This document shows positions 11,592 to 21,455 of a stretch of 64,000 nt of DNA, piece by piece. The stretch covers positions 97,030 through 161,029 of the forward strand of contig NZ_VXKS01000003.1 of assembly GCF_008711525.1 (NCBI RefSeq), read 5' to 3'. How positions within the stretch are numbered: position 1 is the first letter of the stretch; the number at the start of each line of letters is the position of its first letter. A program made the position numbers and the translations under genes. This stretch comes from Cysteiniphilum sp. JM-1. GTDB lineage: Bacteria > Pseudomonadota > Gammaproteobacteria > Francisellales > Francisellaceae. The notes beneath the pieces are model-generated. The model was not told where the DNA came from, searched no databases, and worked only from the letters and a program-made list of their open reading frames with translations.

Positions 11592-12098
11592 CTATTTAGT
11601 TGACGCGGGTACCGCTTCATTTTCTTTAGTTGTTGCACTCTTCACATCCAATGCCTGCTTTGACTTGTCATCAGCGTTTTCAGCATTTGATGTTGTCGCT
11701 GTTGGAGTTTTTAGAAGATTGCTCACCGGAAGTGTTACTGTACCTTTGTTTTCTTTTGCATCAGTTGCTTTAGCCTGTTCAATCAAAGCCTGCTGAGCTG
11801 CTTGCTGCTTTTGGTAATCAGCTTGCGACACACCGCTTGATGCTTGAGCCTCGGCACCCTTGTTTGCATTTTGCTTGCCAATATAGCTTAAACTTACGCT
11901 TGTGACAAAAAAAACAGCGACTAAAAAAGCTGTAAACTTAAACATAAATGGCGCCGCTCCTCGGCTACCAAATACGGTTTGAGATGCGCCTGACCCAAAT
12001 GAGGCGCCCATGTTTGCTCCTTTGCCTTGTTGCAACAATATCAATCCAACAATCAATACCGCAACAATAATATGTACAGTGATAACTAACGCTAACAT
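11592..12098 (-). CDS. secG: Preprotein translocase subunit SecG
   Basis: Small two-helix partner of SecYE. The N-terminal 75 residues are typical SecG: LVITVHIIVAVLIVGLILLQ, the GKGANMGASFGSGASQTVFG loop, and a second helix. The remaining 90 residues form a long hydrophilic tail rich in Ala, Gln, Lys and Thr, longer than in Escherichia coli (110 residues total there, 168 here). It lies immediately downstream of tpiA and upstream of the tRNA-Leu. Confidence 0.94.
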   Translation of the reverse strand: MLALVITVHIIVAVLIVGLILLQQGKGANMGASFGSGASQTVFGSRGAAPFMFKFTAFLVAVFFVTSVSLSYIGKQNANKGAEAQASSGVSQADYQKQQAAQQALIEQAKATDAKENKGTVTLPVSNLLKTPTATTSNAENADDKSKQALDVKSATTKENEAVPASTK

Positions 12099-12111
12099 CT
12101 ACTCGTTTTGC

Positions 12112-12885
12112 CTATTTTACATGCTTGGCATTTTTAACCGCTTTTGCATGTTTAACAATTTTACCAAAGTCCTTCCCACAAAGAGAAGCACCCCCTATCA
12201 AACCACCATCGACATCTGCCAACTTCAATATCTCATCAGCATTCGATGGCTTAAGGCTGCCACCATATATAATTTTGATATTTTTAGCAAGCTCAACATG
12301 GAAGTTTGTGACGATCGAGCGTAAGTAAGCATGGACTTCCTGAACCTGTGATGCCGTTGCCGCAAGCCCTGTACCAATCGCCCATACCGGCTCATAAGCA
12401 ATGATAACATTTCTCAATTGATTTAGAGTCAGCTCATTTAATACCGTACTAAGCTGAGTTTTTAAGACTTCCTCCAATTTACCTCTAGTTCTTTCTTCTA
12501 ATGTCTCACCAACGCAAACAATGGCACAAAGTCCTGCTTCAGTTGCTTTTTTAGCTTTCAATGCAACATCGATATTACTTTCACCAAATAGCGCACGACG
12601 CTCAGAATGTCCAATAATAGCGTATTGACAGTTAAAATCCTTAAGCATGCTCACACTAATCTCGCCAGTGTAAGCACCATTATCATATTGGCTAACATTT
12701 TGCACACCAAGAGCAACGCTTTTGATATTGTCGCTAACATACGACAAATAAACATTAGGCACACACACTGCCATATCGGCAAAGAGCGATTCTGTTGATA
12801 ATTTATTTAATGACTCACATAGACTTTTAATCGATAATAGTGAGCCATTCATCTTCCAGTTGCCAATAATAATTTGCTTTCTCAT
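12112..12885 (-). CDS. tpiA: Triosephosphate isomerase
   Basis: Interconverts dihydroxyacetone phosphate and glyceraldehyde 3-phosphate in glycolysis and gluconeogenesis. The 257-residue TIM barrel shows the N-terminal GNWKMNG lysine, the catalytic histidine in IIGHSERR, the catalytic glutamate in YEPVWAIGTG, and the phosphate-binding GGSLKPSNA. The C-terminus is slightly extended with lysines and alanines. It is encoded between glmM and secG, probably co-transcribed. Confidence 0.97.
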   Translation of the reverse strand: MRKQIIIGNWKMNGSLLSIKSLCESLNKLSTESLFADMAVCVPNVYLSYVSDNIKSVALGVQNVSQYDNGAYTGEISVSMLKDFNCQYAIIGHSERRALFGESNIDVALKAKKATEAGLCAIVCVGETLEERTRGKLEEVLKTQLSTVLNELTLNQLRNVIIAYEPVWAIGTGLAATASQVQEVHAYLRSIVTNFHVELAKNIKIIYGGSLKPSNADEILKLADVDGGLIGGASLCGKDFGKIVKHAKAVKNAKHVK

Positions 12886-12897
12886 CGTTACTCCATA

Positions 12898-14226
12898 TTA
12901 AGCATTTAACTTTTCTTTAACTTTTTCAACCAAATAATCTACCCACTTTTTGGTTAGATCAACTGTTTTTGCCTCAACCATTACACGCAATACGGGTTCG
13001 GTACCTGAGGGGCGCAATACCACACGACCATGATCACCTAGGGTTTTCTCGACAAAGCTAACATCTTCGATCAATAGACTCATATCATTAGCATCAAGCT
13101 TCTTTGTCAACGGCACATTGATCATCAACTGCGGCATTTTTTGACTATCAGCCAGCATTGACAAAGGTTTATTTGTTTTTGTTAATAATGCCAAAATTTG
13201 CAATGCTGCCATTAATCCATCTCCGGTTGAGTTGTAACGAAGATCAATGATGTGCCCCGAAGATTCACCACCAAGCGCCCAATCATTCTCAAGCAACAAC
13301 TCCATCACATAGCGATCCCCCACTTTAGCACGCTTAAATGGTAAATTAAGCTTTGAAAATTCTTGCTCAATCGCAAGATTCGTCATCACCGTACCGACCA
13401 CACCGGGTATGTTTTCATTGTGTTTTGCTAAAGCCAATAAAATATCATCGCCATCAACCACACATCCTGTTTCATCAACAAGCATAATCCGATCACCATC
13501 ACCATCAAAGGCAATACCTAAATCAGCGTTTTGATTGATAACTGCGGTTTTTAATGCCTCAAGATGTACCGCCCCACAGTTTTCATTAATATTTAAACCA
13601 TCCGGATTTGATGCAATGTTAACAGTGTTCAAATTCAAGCGCGAAAATACTTCTTTGGCAACACGAAATAGCGCGCCATTAGCGCAATCAACAATGATTT
13701 TTTTGTCACTTAAATTAATCTGATCCGCAAATGACGTCAAGCAATGCTTAATATAAGGTTTAACTTCATTGATCTGACTATAAATCTCACCAAACTCACC
13801 TTCTGGCTGGTAGTAAAACTCCTCATCAATATAGTGTTCGATCTGATACTCAACATCATCTGGCAACTTATGTCCTTCAGATGAGAATAATTTAATCCCA
13901 TTATCATAAAACGGGTTATGTGATGCACTTAAAACAACGCCGGCACCGGCTTTAAAAATTGGTACCATAAAGGCAACAACGGGTGTTGGCACCATGCCTA
14001 AATTAATCACATTGACACCAACCGCAGTGATCCCTGCAATAAATCCAGCCTTTAACATATCCGAGGAGCGCCTAGTATCCTGACCAATCACGACGACAAG
14101 TGGTAAGCGCTTTTCGCGCAGCGCTTGCCCCACCGCATTACCCATCTTCATTGCAAACTCTGGCGTAATCGGATTAACACCTACTTTCCCGCGCACACCA
14201 TCGGTGCCAAAATATTTCCTTGCCAT
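12898..14226 (-). CDS. glmM: Phosphoglucosamine mutase
   Basis: Converts glucosamine 6-phosphate to glucosamine 1-phosphate for peptidoglycan and lipopolysaccharide precursors. The 442-residue protein has the N-terminal KYFGTDGVRG, the phosphoserine loop VVLSASHNPFYDNGIK, the metal-binding loop AFDGDGDRIM, the substrate loop GGESSGH, and the phosphate-binding RPSGTEPVLRVM near the C-terminus. First gene of the glmM-tpiA-secG run; I see no strong ribosome site upstream of the ATG. Confidence 0.97.
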   Translation of the reverse strand: MARKYFGTDGVRGKVGVNPITPEFAMKMGNAVGQALREKRLPLVVVIGQDTRRSSDMLKAGFIAGITAVGVNVINLGMVPTPVVAFMVPIFKAGAGVVLSASHNPFYDNGIKLFSSEGHKLPDDVEYQIEHYIDEEFYYQPEGEFGEIYSQINEVKPYIKHCLTSFADQINLSDKKIIVDCANGALFRVAKEVFSRLNLNTVNIASNPDGLNINENCGAVHLEALKTAVINQNADLGIAFDGDGDRIMLVDETGCVVDGDDILLALAKHNENIPGVVGTVMTNLAIEQEFSKLNLPFKRAKVGDRYVMELLLENDWALGGESSGHIIDLRYNSTGDGLMAALQILALLTKTNKPLSMLADSQKMPQLMINVPLTKKLDANDMSLLIEDVSFVEKTLGDHGRVVLRPSGTEPVLRVMVEAKTVDLTKKWVDYLVEKVKEKLNA

Positions 14227-14496
14227 GTATTTAGTGCTTTTTGCTTTTTAGATTTAAAACGCTCTACATTATGCGCTACTAAATAGAAATCGTTAAGTGA
14301 TTTTCTTGGCGAAAGTCGTATTTTCGCTGTGATGGTGCTTTAAAAACACTTATCCACAGATTATCCACCACAAAAAACAAGGCAAATAGCAATTGCTGTT
14401 ATTTTTCACTCTATTGCTCACGTTCGTTTCACTTGAGTCTATAAGGGTAACACGATAAGATTGATGATAATTTTTTAAAAAGCCAGTATAGATCAC
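14227..14496. other. Divergent intergenic region with two DnaA-box sequences
   Basis: AT-rich spacer between glmM (minus) and the next gene (plus). It contains TTATCCACA at 14350-14358, an exact match to the consensus DnaA box, and TTATCCACC at 14361-14369, one mismatch, in direct orientation 11 bases apart. No gene is evident. The boxes could be a DnaA-titrating or DnaA-regulated promoter site; there is no surrounding box cluster that would suggest the chromosomal origin. Confidence 0.5.
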
Positions 14497-16056
14497 ATGA
14501 AAAAACTTCCAATTGGTATCTCAGGGATAGAAAAAATTATCAATGGCAATTACTTGTATGTTGATAAAACAAAGCTTATCAACACTCTCATAAATAATGG
14601 CGGTGGGTTTTACTTCCTATCACGACCACGACGCTTCGGGAAATCGCTACTTATTGACACCATCAGACAACTTTTTCTAGGCAATAAAAAATTATTTACA
14701 GGTCTACATATAGAGAAACACTGGGACTGGCAAGTGCAACACCCTGTACTGCACTTTACCTTTGGCGAAGGCAATGCTGCCTCAACAGAAGAGTTAGATG
14801 CTAAAATCATGCGCTTTTTAGATGAATATTACCAAAGTTATGAAATAGACAATGTCTACAGCGAAATCAGCAGTCGCTTTGCTTATTTGATTGAACAACT
14901 TGCCAAAAATCACCGTAAAGTTGTCATTCTTGTTGATGAATATGACAAACCAGTACTGGATAATATCGACAATACCGAAATGGCAAAAGCGATGCGCCAA
15001 CGCCTTAGAAACTTCTATAGCGTGATCAAATCTCAGGATGTTAATATTCAATTTGCAATGTTAACCGGCGTATCACGCTTTACTAAAATCAGTATTTTTA
15101 GTGAACTCAATAATTTAAAAGATATTACTCTTGATCCACGTTATGCAGATATCTGTGGCTACAATCAATCTGAGTTAGAACACTCTTTTAAAGACTATTT
15201 AACCGCTGGCAATGTCGATCTAGACCAGCTTAAAAAATGGTACAACGGCTATAACTTTGCTGGTGACAAGACGCAAAGAGTTTACAACCCTTTTGATATT
15301 CTACTATTCATTGATGGTGGCTATCGTTACCAAAGCTATTGGTTTGAAACGGCGACACCCGCTTTTTTGGTTAAGATGATCCAACAGAATCGCTACTTTA
15401 TCCCTAATTTAGAAGATCTTGTTGTCAGTGAGACCATGTTGTCGAAGTTTGATATTAACGATATGCCGATCGCCACTTTACTCTTTCAAACGGGTTATTT
15501 AACCATCAAAGAAATAACAGCACGCGGCAATCGCATGGCATATCGCTTGGGTTATCCCAACTATGAAGTAAAATCAAGCCTAAATGAATCTCTTGCCAAT
15601 ATTGGCACAACCACAGATAACAAAGACTTTATACTTGGTCGCTTGGTTAGCAGTTTTGAAGAAGGCAATTTTGACGACTTAAAGATGATTTTAAGCAGTC
15701 ATTTTTCCTCTATTCCACATGATTGGTATCGCAACAACCAGATCGATCAATATGAAGGGTTTTATGCCAGCATTGTCTATAGTTTATTAAGCGCTTTAGG
15801 CTATGACACAATACCAGAGGACGTTACTAACCATGGTAAACTCGATTTAACGATAATAATGGATGACAAAATTATCATTATCGAGTTTAAACTCGCCAAA
15901 CTAGGTGACGCTAAGACCGCAATAGAACAGATCAAATCAAGGAAATACCCTGAAAAATATCTTGCTCTGGCTAAGCCTATTTATCTTGTTGGCATAAGCT
16001 TTGATACCGAAGAACGCAACGTTGCTGAATTAGAGGCTGAGCTGTACCAATCGTAA
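14497..16056 (+). CDS. AAA-ATPase-like / PD-(D/E)XK nuclease-domain protein
   Basis: A 519-residue member of the family annotated as AAA-ATPase-like (DUF1703-type) plus PDDEXK_9 domain. Its N-terminus (KKLPIGISGIEKIINGNYLY) is the family signature. A Walker A-like RPRRFGKSLLID lies near residue 45 and a Walker B-like KVVILVDEYDKPV near residue 145. At the C-terminus, HGKLDLTIIM followed by IIIEFKLA supplies the Asp...Glu-X-Lys of a PD-(D/E)XK fold. These proteins occur in many copies in some bacteria with no settled function. It is flanked by unrelated housekeeping genes, consistent with an acquired single gene. Confidence 0.88.
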   Translation: MKKLPIGISGIEKIINGNYLYVDKTKLINTLINNGGGFYFLSRPRRFGKSLLIDTIRQLFLGNKKLFTGLHIEKHWDWQVQHPVLHFTFGEGNAASTEELDAKIMRFLDEYYQSYEIDNVYSEISSRFAYLIEQLAKNHRKVVILVDEYDKPVLDNIDNTEMAKAMRQRLRNFYSVIKSQDVNIQFAMLTGVSRFTKISIFSELNNLKDITLDPRYADICGYNQSELEHSFKDYLTAGNVDLDQLKKWYNGYNFAGDKTQRVYNPFDILLFIDGGYRYQSYWFETATPAFLVKMIQQNRYFIPNLEDLVVSETMLSKFDINDMPIATLLFQTGYLTIKEITARGNRMAYRLGYPNYEVKSSLNESLANIGTTTDNKDFILGRLVSSFEEGNFDDLKMILSSHFSSIPHDWYRNNQIDQYEGFYASIVYSLLSALGYDTIPEDVTNHGKLDLTIIMDDKIIIIEFKLAKLGDAKTAIEQIKSRKYPEKYLALAKPIYLVGISFDTEERNVAELEAELYQS

Positions 16057-16263
16057 ATTATTTGCAGATGACGTAAAACAAGTGACATTCTCCACTAGCT
16101 GCGCCACAACGTTGTTAGATCGAACTCATAATTTGTCAGCCTGATTTCCCGAAAACACATACCCTTTTAACCCCACAATTGTTACAATACTGGCGATTTT
16201 CAACAAGCACTGGATTCTTTGTAATCATTTTGACAGTGCATATACAAACTAAGGGATAGAATA

Positions 16264-17229
16264 ATGGATCGTAATTTAGCATTAGAAACCGTTCGCGTTA
16301 CCGAAGCTGCTGCTTTATCTGCCTGGCGTCAAATGGGTCGAGGAGACGAAAAAGCAGCTGATCAAGTTGCTGTTGATGCTATGCGTCGCGCTTTAAATGG
16401 TCTGGATATCGATGGCACTGTCGTCATTGGTGAGGGTGAGCGAGATGAGGCGCCCATGCTTTATATTGGTGAGAAAGTCGGCAAAGGCGGACCCAAGGTT
16501 GATATTGCACTTGATCCACTAGAGGGCACAACTATTACTGCTAAAGGTGGACCCAATGCCTTGGCAGTCATCGCCATGGCAGAAGATGGTGGTTTTCTAA
16601 ACGCTCCGGATGTTTATATGGATAAAATTGCCGTGGGTGGACATGGCATGCCGGCAGATATTATCGATATCAATGCGACACCTGCTGAGAATTTGAAAAA
16701 CTTGGCTCAATTTAAAAAAGTCCCTATTGAAGCACTAGTTGTCTGTATTTTAGATCGCCCACGCCATGAAGAGATTATCCGTCAAGTCAGAGAAGCCGGT
16801 GCACGCATTGCCCTTATTGGCGACGGTGATGTTTCCGCAGTCATTGCTACCGCACAAGAAGATACCGGCATTGATATGTACATGGGCACAGGAGGTGCAC
16901 CTGAAGGTGTGCTTGCTGCTGCCGCCCTTCGTTGCTTAGGTGGACAAATGCAAGGTCGCCTGATCTTCAGAAATGATGATGAAAAAGCACGCGCGAACAA
17001 ATGGGGCATTGATGATTTAAATAAAATCTATCATTTAAACGACCTAGCCTCTGGCAATGTGTTGTTTGCCGCGACAGGTGTCACCGATGGACAGATGCTC
17101 AAAGGTGTCAAGCGCAAAGGTCAATTTGCACAAACGCATAGCCTTGTCATGCGCTCATTATCAGGCACAGTAAGACATATTGAAGCCGAGCATAATTTTA
17201 ATTTTAAGAAAGGCTTTGAGTACTTATAA
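16264..17229 (+). CDS. glpX: Class II fructose-1,6-bisphosphatase (GlpX type)
   Basis: Hydrolyses fructose 1,6-bisphosphate in gluconeogenesis. The 321-residue protein shows the metal-site segments VVIGEGERDEAPML and DIALDPLEGTT, the loop GDGDVSAVI, and MGTGGAPEGVLAAAAL. The ATG at 16264 follows AAGGGATAGA. A plausible promoter lies just upstream (TTGTAA at about 16219 and TATACA at about 16241). It is followed after 17 bases by a LysR-type regulator in the same direction. Confidence 0.97.
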   Translation: MDRNLALETVRVTEAAALSAWRQMGRGDEKAADQVAVDAMRRALNGLDIDGTVVIGEGERDEAPMLYIGEKVGKGGPKVDIALDPLEGTTITAKGGPNALAVIAMAEDGGFLNAPDVYMDKIAVGGHGMPADIIDINATPAENLKNLAQFKKVPIEALVVCILDRPRHEEIIRQVREAGARIALIGDGDVSAVIATAQEDTGIDMYMGTGGAPEGVLAAAALRCLGGQMQGRLIFRNDDEKARANKWGIDDLNKIYHLNDLASGNVLFAATGVTDGQMLKGVKRKGQFAQTHSLVMRSLSGTVRHIEAEHNFNFKKGFEYL

Positions 17230-17246
17230 CCGAAATTAGGTAAAAT

Positions 17247-18119
17247 ATGCTTTCACACAAACAATTACTGATCTTTGCTGCCATTGCCAAACATGGCAGC
17301 ATTACCAAGGCATCGGAGAGCTTAAGTCTCACGCAACCAGCACTAAGTACAGCATTATCAACGCTTGAGACTCAGCTTGGTGTTAAGCTCTTTGATCGTA
17401 TTGATCGCAAAATCGTGCTTAATCATCATGGGCAGCAGCTTTACCCCAAAGCGATGGCGCTTTTAGAAGCTACTGATAAAATTGAACATTTCTTCAAACA
17501 TACACAAGCTTTGATTGGCAGCTTGCATATTGCCGCAAGTAATACGATTGGTAATTATATCCTGCCGACACTTATGTCCTCCTTTAAACAGCAGCACCCT
17601 GAAGTGGAGCTATCTCTTAACATTGGCAATAGTGAACAAGTTATTGAATCGGTGATTTCCCATCAAACAGATTTGGGATTTATTGAGAGCGCTAGTTTAA
17701 GTAATCAGACCAATTGTTTTGCCTTTGCTAAAGATGAATTGAAACTTTTTGTGCATAAAGATCATCCTTTAGCCAAAGAAAAAACGGTCAATATTAAAAC
17801 ACTAAAAAAACACCCATTTATTCTCAGAGAAAAAGGCTCAGGCAGTCGCACGCTGATCGAGCAGACCATGCTGCCATTATTTGATTATCAATTGAATTTA
17901 TTCTTGGAGCTTGGCAGTAGTGAAGCCATTATTCTTGCGGTATTAAATAGCAATGCCATTGGCTGCATTTCGCTATCTGCCTTATACAATCAATCAAACA
18001 TTCACATCCTTGAATGCCCTGAAATGAAACTTCAAAGAGACCTGCTAATTGTCCAAAATAAGCGTGCGCACATCTCAGAGCTTACCGAAGAGTGGCTCGA
18101 TTGGGTCACTAATAAATAA
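17247..18119 (+). CDS. LysR-family transcriptional regulator
   Basis: 290 residues, standard LysR layout. The winged helix-turn-helix occupies residues 1-62 (KHGSITKASESLSLTQPALS, then LETQLGVKLFDR), and a periplasmic-binding-protein-like effector domain follows. The effector domain resembles the CysB/CysL-like group in its LREKGSGSRTLIE segment, but the ligand cannot be read from sequence. It is only 17 bases after glpX, so it may be co-transcribed with it. It also precedes the TDT-family channel gene, and in other bacteria LysR genes next to such channels are often their regulators. Confidence 0.9.
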   Translation: MLSHKQLLIFAAIAKHGSITKASESLSLTQPALSTALSTLETQLGVKLFDRIDRKIVLNHHGQQLYPKAMALLEATDKIEHFFKHTQALIGSLHIAASNTIGNYILPTLMSSFKQQHPEVELSLNIGNSEQVIESVISHQTDLGFIESASLSNQTNCFAFAKDELKLFVHKDHPLAKEKTVNIKTLKKHPFILREKGSGSRTLIEQTMLPLFDYQLNLFLELGSSEAIILAVLNSNAIGCISLSALYNQSNIHILECPEMKLQRDLLIVQNKRAHISELTEEWLDWVTNK

Positions 18120-18210
18120 TTTCAATTCAACCCATAAAATTTAACAAATTTTATTTATATAAGAGTCAACATAAACTAACACCATAACAATATTCATAGA
18201 GGTGTTTATC

Positions 18211-19194
18211 ATGACTCAGAAATTACATGGCTTTTTAGAAAAAGTCCCCACCCCAATGGCTGGTTTAGCTCTTGGTATTTCAGGTTTGGGGTGGTGTGCT
18301 GAAAATGCATTACCAGCTAACCATAGCTTACAAATCGCTTCAGCAATTATTGCTGGCATTTTATTATTATTTGTTGCTGCCAAATTTATTGTTTGGCCAC
18401 AGAAGCTGCGTCAAGACCTTGCCCACCCTGTTGTTGGCAGTGTTGTACCTACTTTTGCCATGGCTTTAATGATTATCTCTAATAGCATTAATTACGCAAG
18501 TCATCTTGCCGCTGAGCTTGTCTGGGTTTTTGCGGTGACTATTCACTTGCTCTTTTTAGCGGCATTTATTTATCATCGCATGCGTGAATTTAAACTACAC
18601 CATATGGTGCCATCATGGTTTGTGCCACCTGTTGGTATTATCGTTGCCGATGTTGCTTTCCCTGGTGGTGTGCTACAACCATTGGCAAGTGCACTATTGT
18701 ATTTCGGCTTAATCAGTTATGCCATCTTGTTACCGTTAATGCTATATCGCGTAATGTTTACGCATGAGATTCCTGATGCAGCTAAACCAACCATTGCGAT
18801 TTTTGCAGCCCCTGCCAGCTTATCATTAGCGGGTTATTTAACAGTTACCCAAGAACCATCACCTGTTATTGTGATGCTACTATTTGGCATCGCGATATTA
18901 ATGACTGCAATGATCTATTTAAGCTTTGTTAAATTAATGAGCTTAAGCTTCTCTCCTGGGTTTGCAGCATTTACTTTCCCGATGGCTATCGGTTCAACTG
19001 CCTTATTTAAAACCGCTTACTGGGCAGAGCATACCTTAAACCTTGCACCGCAATATGTTAGCCAAATCCATTACTTGGCAGTATTTGAGCTCATTATTGC
19101 TGCACTCGTTATTGGTTATGTTGCATGGAAATACTTCTATCACCTTGTCATTGAAAACCTATTTGTTGCTCAAACTGCTTCTTCTACCAACTAA
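18211..19194 (+). CDS. TDT-family (TehA/SLAC1-like) membrane transporter
   Basis: A 327-residue integral membrane protein with about ten hydrophobic helices, no signal peptide, and the family-typical PTPMAGLALGISGLGW start and VPSWFVPPVGIIVADV segment. Members are tellurite-resistance TehA-like anion channels or C4-dicarboxylate/sulfite transporters; the substrate is not determined here. The ATG at 18211 follows GAGGTG at seven bases. Its stop codon coincides with the first unit of a 7-bp tandem repeat. Confidence 0.88.
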   Translation: MTQKLHGFLEKVPTPMAGLALGISGLGWCAENALPANHSLQIASAIIAGILLLFVAAKFIVWPQKLRQDLAHPVVGSVVPTFAMALMIISNSINYASHLAAELVWVFAVTIHLLFLAAFIYHRMREFKLHHMVPSWFVPPVGIIVADVAFPGGVLQPLASALLYFGLISYAILLPLMLYRVMFTHEIPDAAKPTIAIFAAPASLSLAGYLTVTQEPSPVIVMLLFGIAILMTAMIYLSFVKLMSLSFSPGFAAFTFPMAIGSTALFKTAYWAEHTLNLAPQYVSQIHYLAVFELIIAALVIGYVAWKYFYHLVIENLFVAQTASSTN

Positions 19195-19262
19195 TATCCA
19201 ATATCCAATATCCAATATCCAATATCCAATATCCAATATCCAATATCCAATATCCAATATCC
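19193..19262. repeat. Heptanucleotide tandem repeat (AATATCC)10
   Basis: Ten perfect head-to-tail copies of AATATCC run from 19193 to 19262, starting within the TAA stop codon of the TDT transporter gene. Perfect conservation of all units suggests a recent or actively slipping array. A copy-number change would not alter the protein unless the first unit or stop is lost. Confidence 0.97.
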
Positions 19263-19595
19263 AATTAATTATTTCTGAAAAAACATAAAAACCAACTATA
19301 TCAAATAGCACAGCATAAAACGGAGTTTAAGCGTGCACATTAAAAATAATAATCGCCTTACCACTACATTGGCTTGATTATTTTGTTGATATTGTCGTGA
19401 AGATTTCACTCACCACAGATGCTATTCAACTAATGCTTGCGGCGGTTATGTGGTATAGATTAAGAAAGAAATAGTAATGAATCAAGAATAAGTTGCGTTC
19501 TAATTACCCCTCACCCTTATAGCTTAAGCTGCACGAGCAATCCCACAAGGGGAGAGGTTCTAGCTGAGGCAACTTATTTATACATTGTTACATAA
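19263..19595. other. Intergenic region with a possible gene remnant and a dispersed repeat
   Basis: Between the convergent TDT transporter and atpC genes. It contains a 47-codon stop-to-stop frame on the plus strand (19331-19474) that reads as a membrane-protein tail (WLDYFVDIVVKISL, then LAAVMWYRLRKK) but has no good start, so it may be a remnant. It also contains a REP-like element at about 19505-19560. No other gene is supported. Confidence 0.5.
19505..19560. repeat. REP-like dispersed intergenic repeat, copy 1
   Basis: An imperfect palindrome beginning CCCCTCACCCTT and ending AAGGGGAGAGG, with an internal AGCTTAAGCT and the conserved core CGAGCAATCCC. A related copy in the opposite orientation lies at about 53186-53243. 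It sits just beyond the atpC stop, where it may protect or end the atp transcript. Confidence 0.7.
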
Positions 19596-20048
19596 TTATT
19601 TATCTGAATCGTTATAGTAGGCGTTAACACCTTTAAGAATTTTAAGCGCTTTTAAGCGTGCTTCAGCTTCCGCCAGCATTTGACGCGCTTCTTCGACTTC
19701 TACTTTGTCACTATCACGCGCTTTCTTTAATGCTTCTTCGGCTTGTTGGCGCGCCTTTTCAGCAGCAGCTTCATTAAGATCCTTAGCACGCTCCATCACA
19801 TCAGAGAGAATAATCACTTGATGTGGCTGAACTTCTAAGATGCCACCAGAGATATAAAGCGTATCTTTTTCATTATTTTCACGTTCAATGCGGACAACAC
19901 CAGGCGGCAAGGTCGATAAGAGTTGTGTATGACCAAAGGCAATACCCATCTCCCCTTCCGTGCCTCTGAGACTTACCATTTTGGCACGCGCCTCATAGAC
20001 TGAGCCTTCTTGACTAACCACATTGACTTTCAGTAGTTTATCAGACAT
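19596..20048 (-). CDS. atpC: ATP synthase epsilon subunit
   Basis: Regulatory central-stalk subunit of F1, 150 residues. It has an N-terminal beta-sandwich (KLLKVNVVSQEGSVYEARA, then LRGTEGEMGIAFGHTQLLS) and a C-terminal two-helix, Ala/Glu/Arg-rich domain that can act as an inhibitory arm. The ATG at 20048 has AGAGGT seven bases upstream; the preceding GTG is less likely. Last gene of the atp operon. Confidence 0.95.
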   Translation of the reverse strand: MSDKLLKVNVVSQEGSVYEARAKMVSLRGTEGEMGIAFGHTQLLSTLPPGVVRIERENNEKDTLYISGGILEVQPHQVIILSDVMERAKDLNEAAAEKARQQAEEALKKARDSDKVEVEEARQMLAEAEARLKALKILKGVNAYYNDSDK

Positions 20049-20060
20049 CACTGATACCTC

Positions 20061-21449
<1,389 letters not shown>

Positions 21450-21455
21450 TTAAAT

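Noticed and set aside
14350..14369. Chromosomal replication origin
   Set aside because: Only two DnaA boxes, and no dnaA, dnaN, gidA or AT-rich unwinding cluster nearby; kept only as a possible DnaA-binding site.
19193..19262. CRISPR array
   Set aside because: The units are 7 bp with no spacers; it is a simple tandem repeat. No CRISPR array was seen anywhere in the window.
19043..19288. 81-codon frame covering the heptamer repeat
   Set aside because: It is a shifted frame of the TDT transporter gene that extends through the repeat because the repeat has no stop in that frame.
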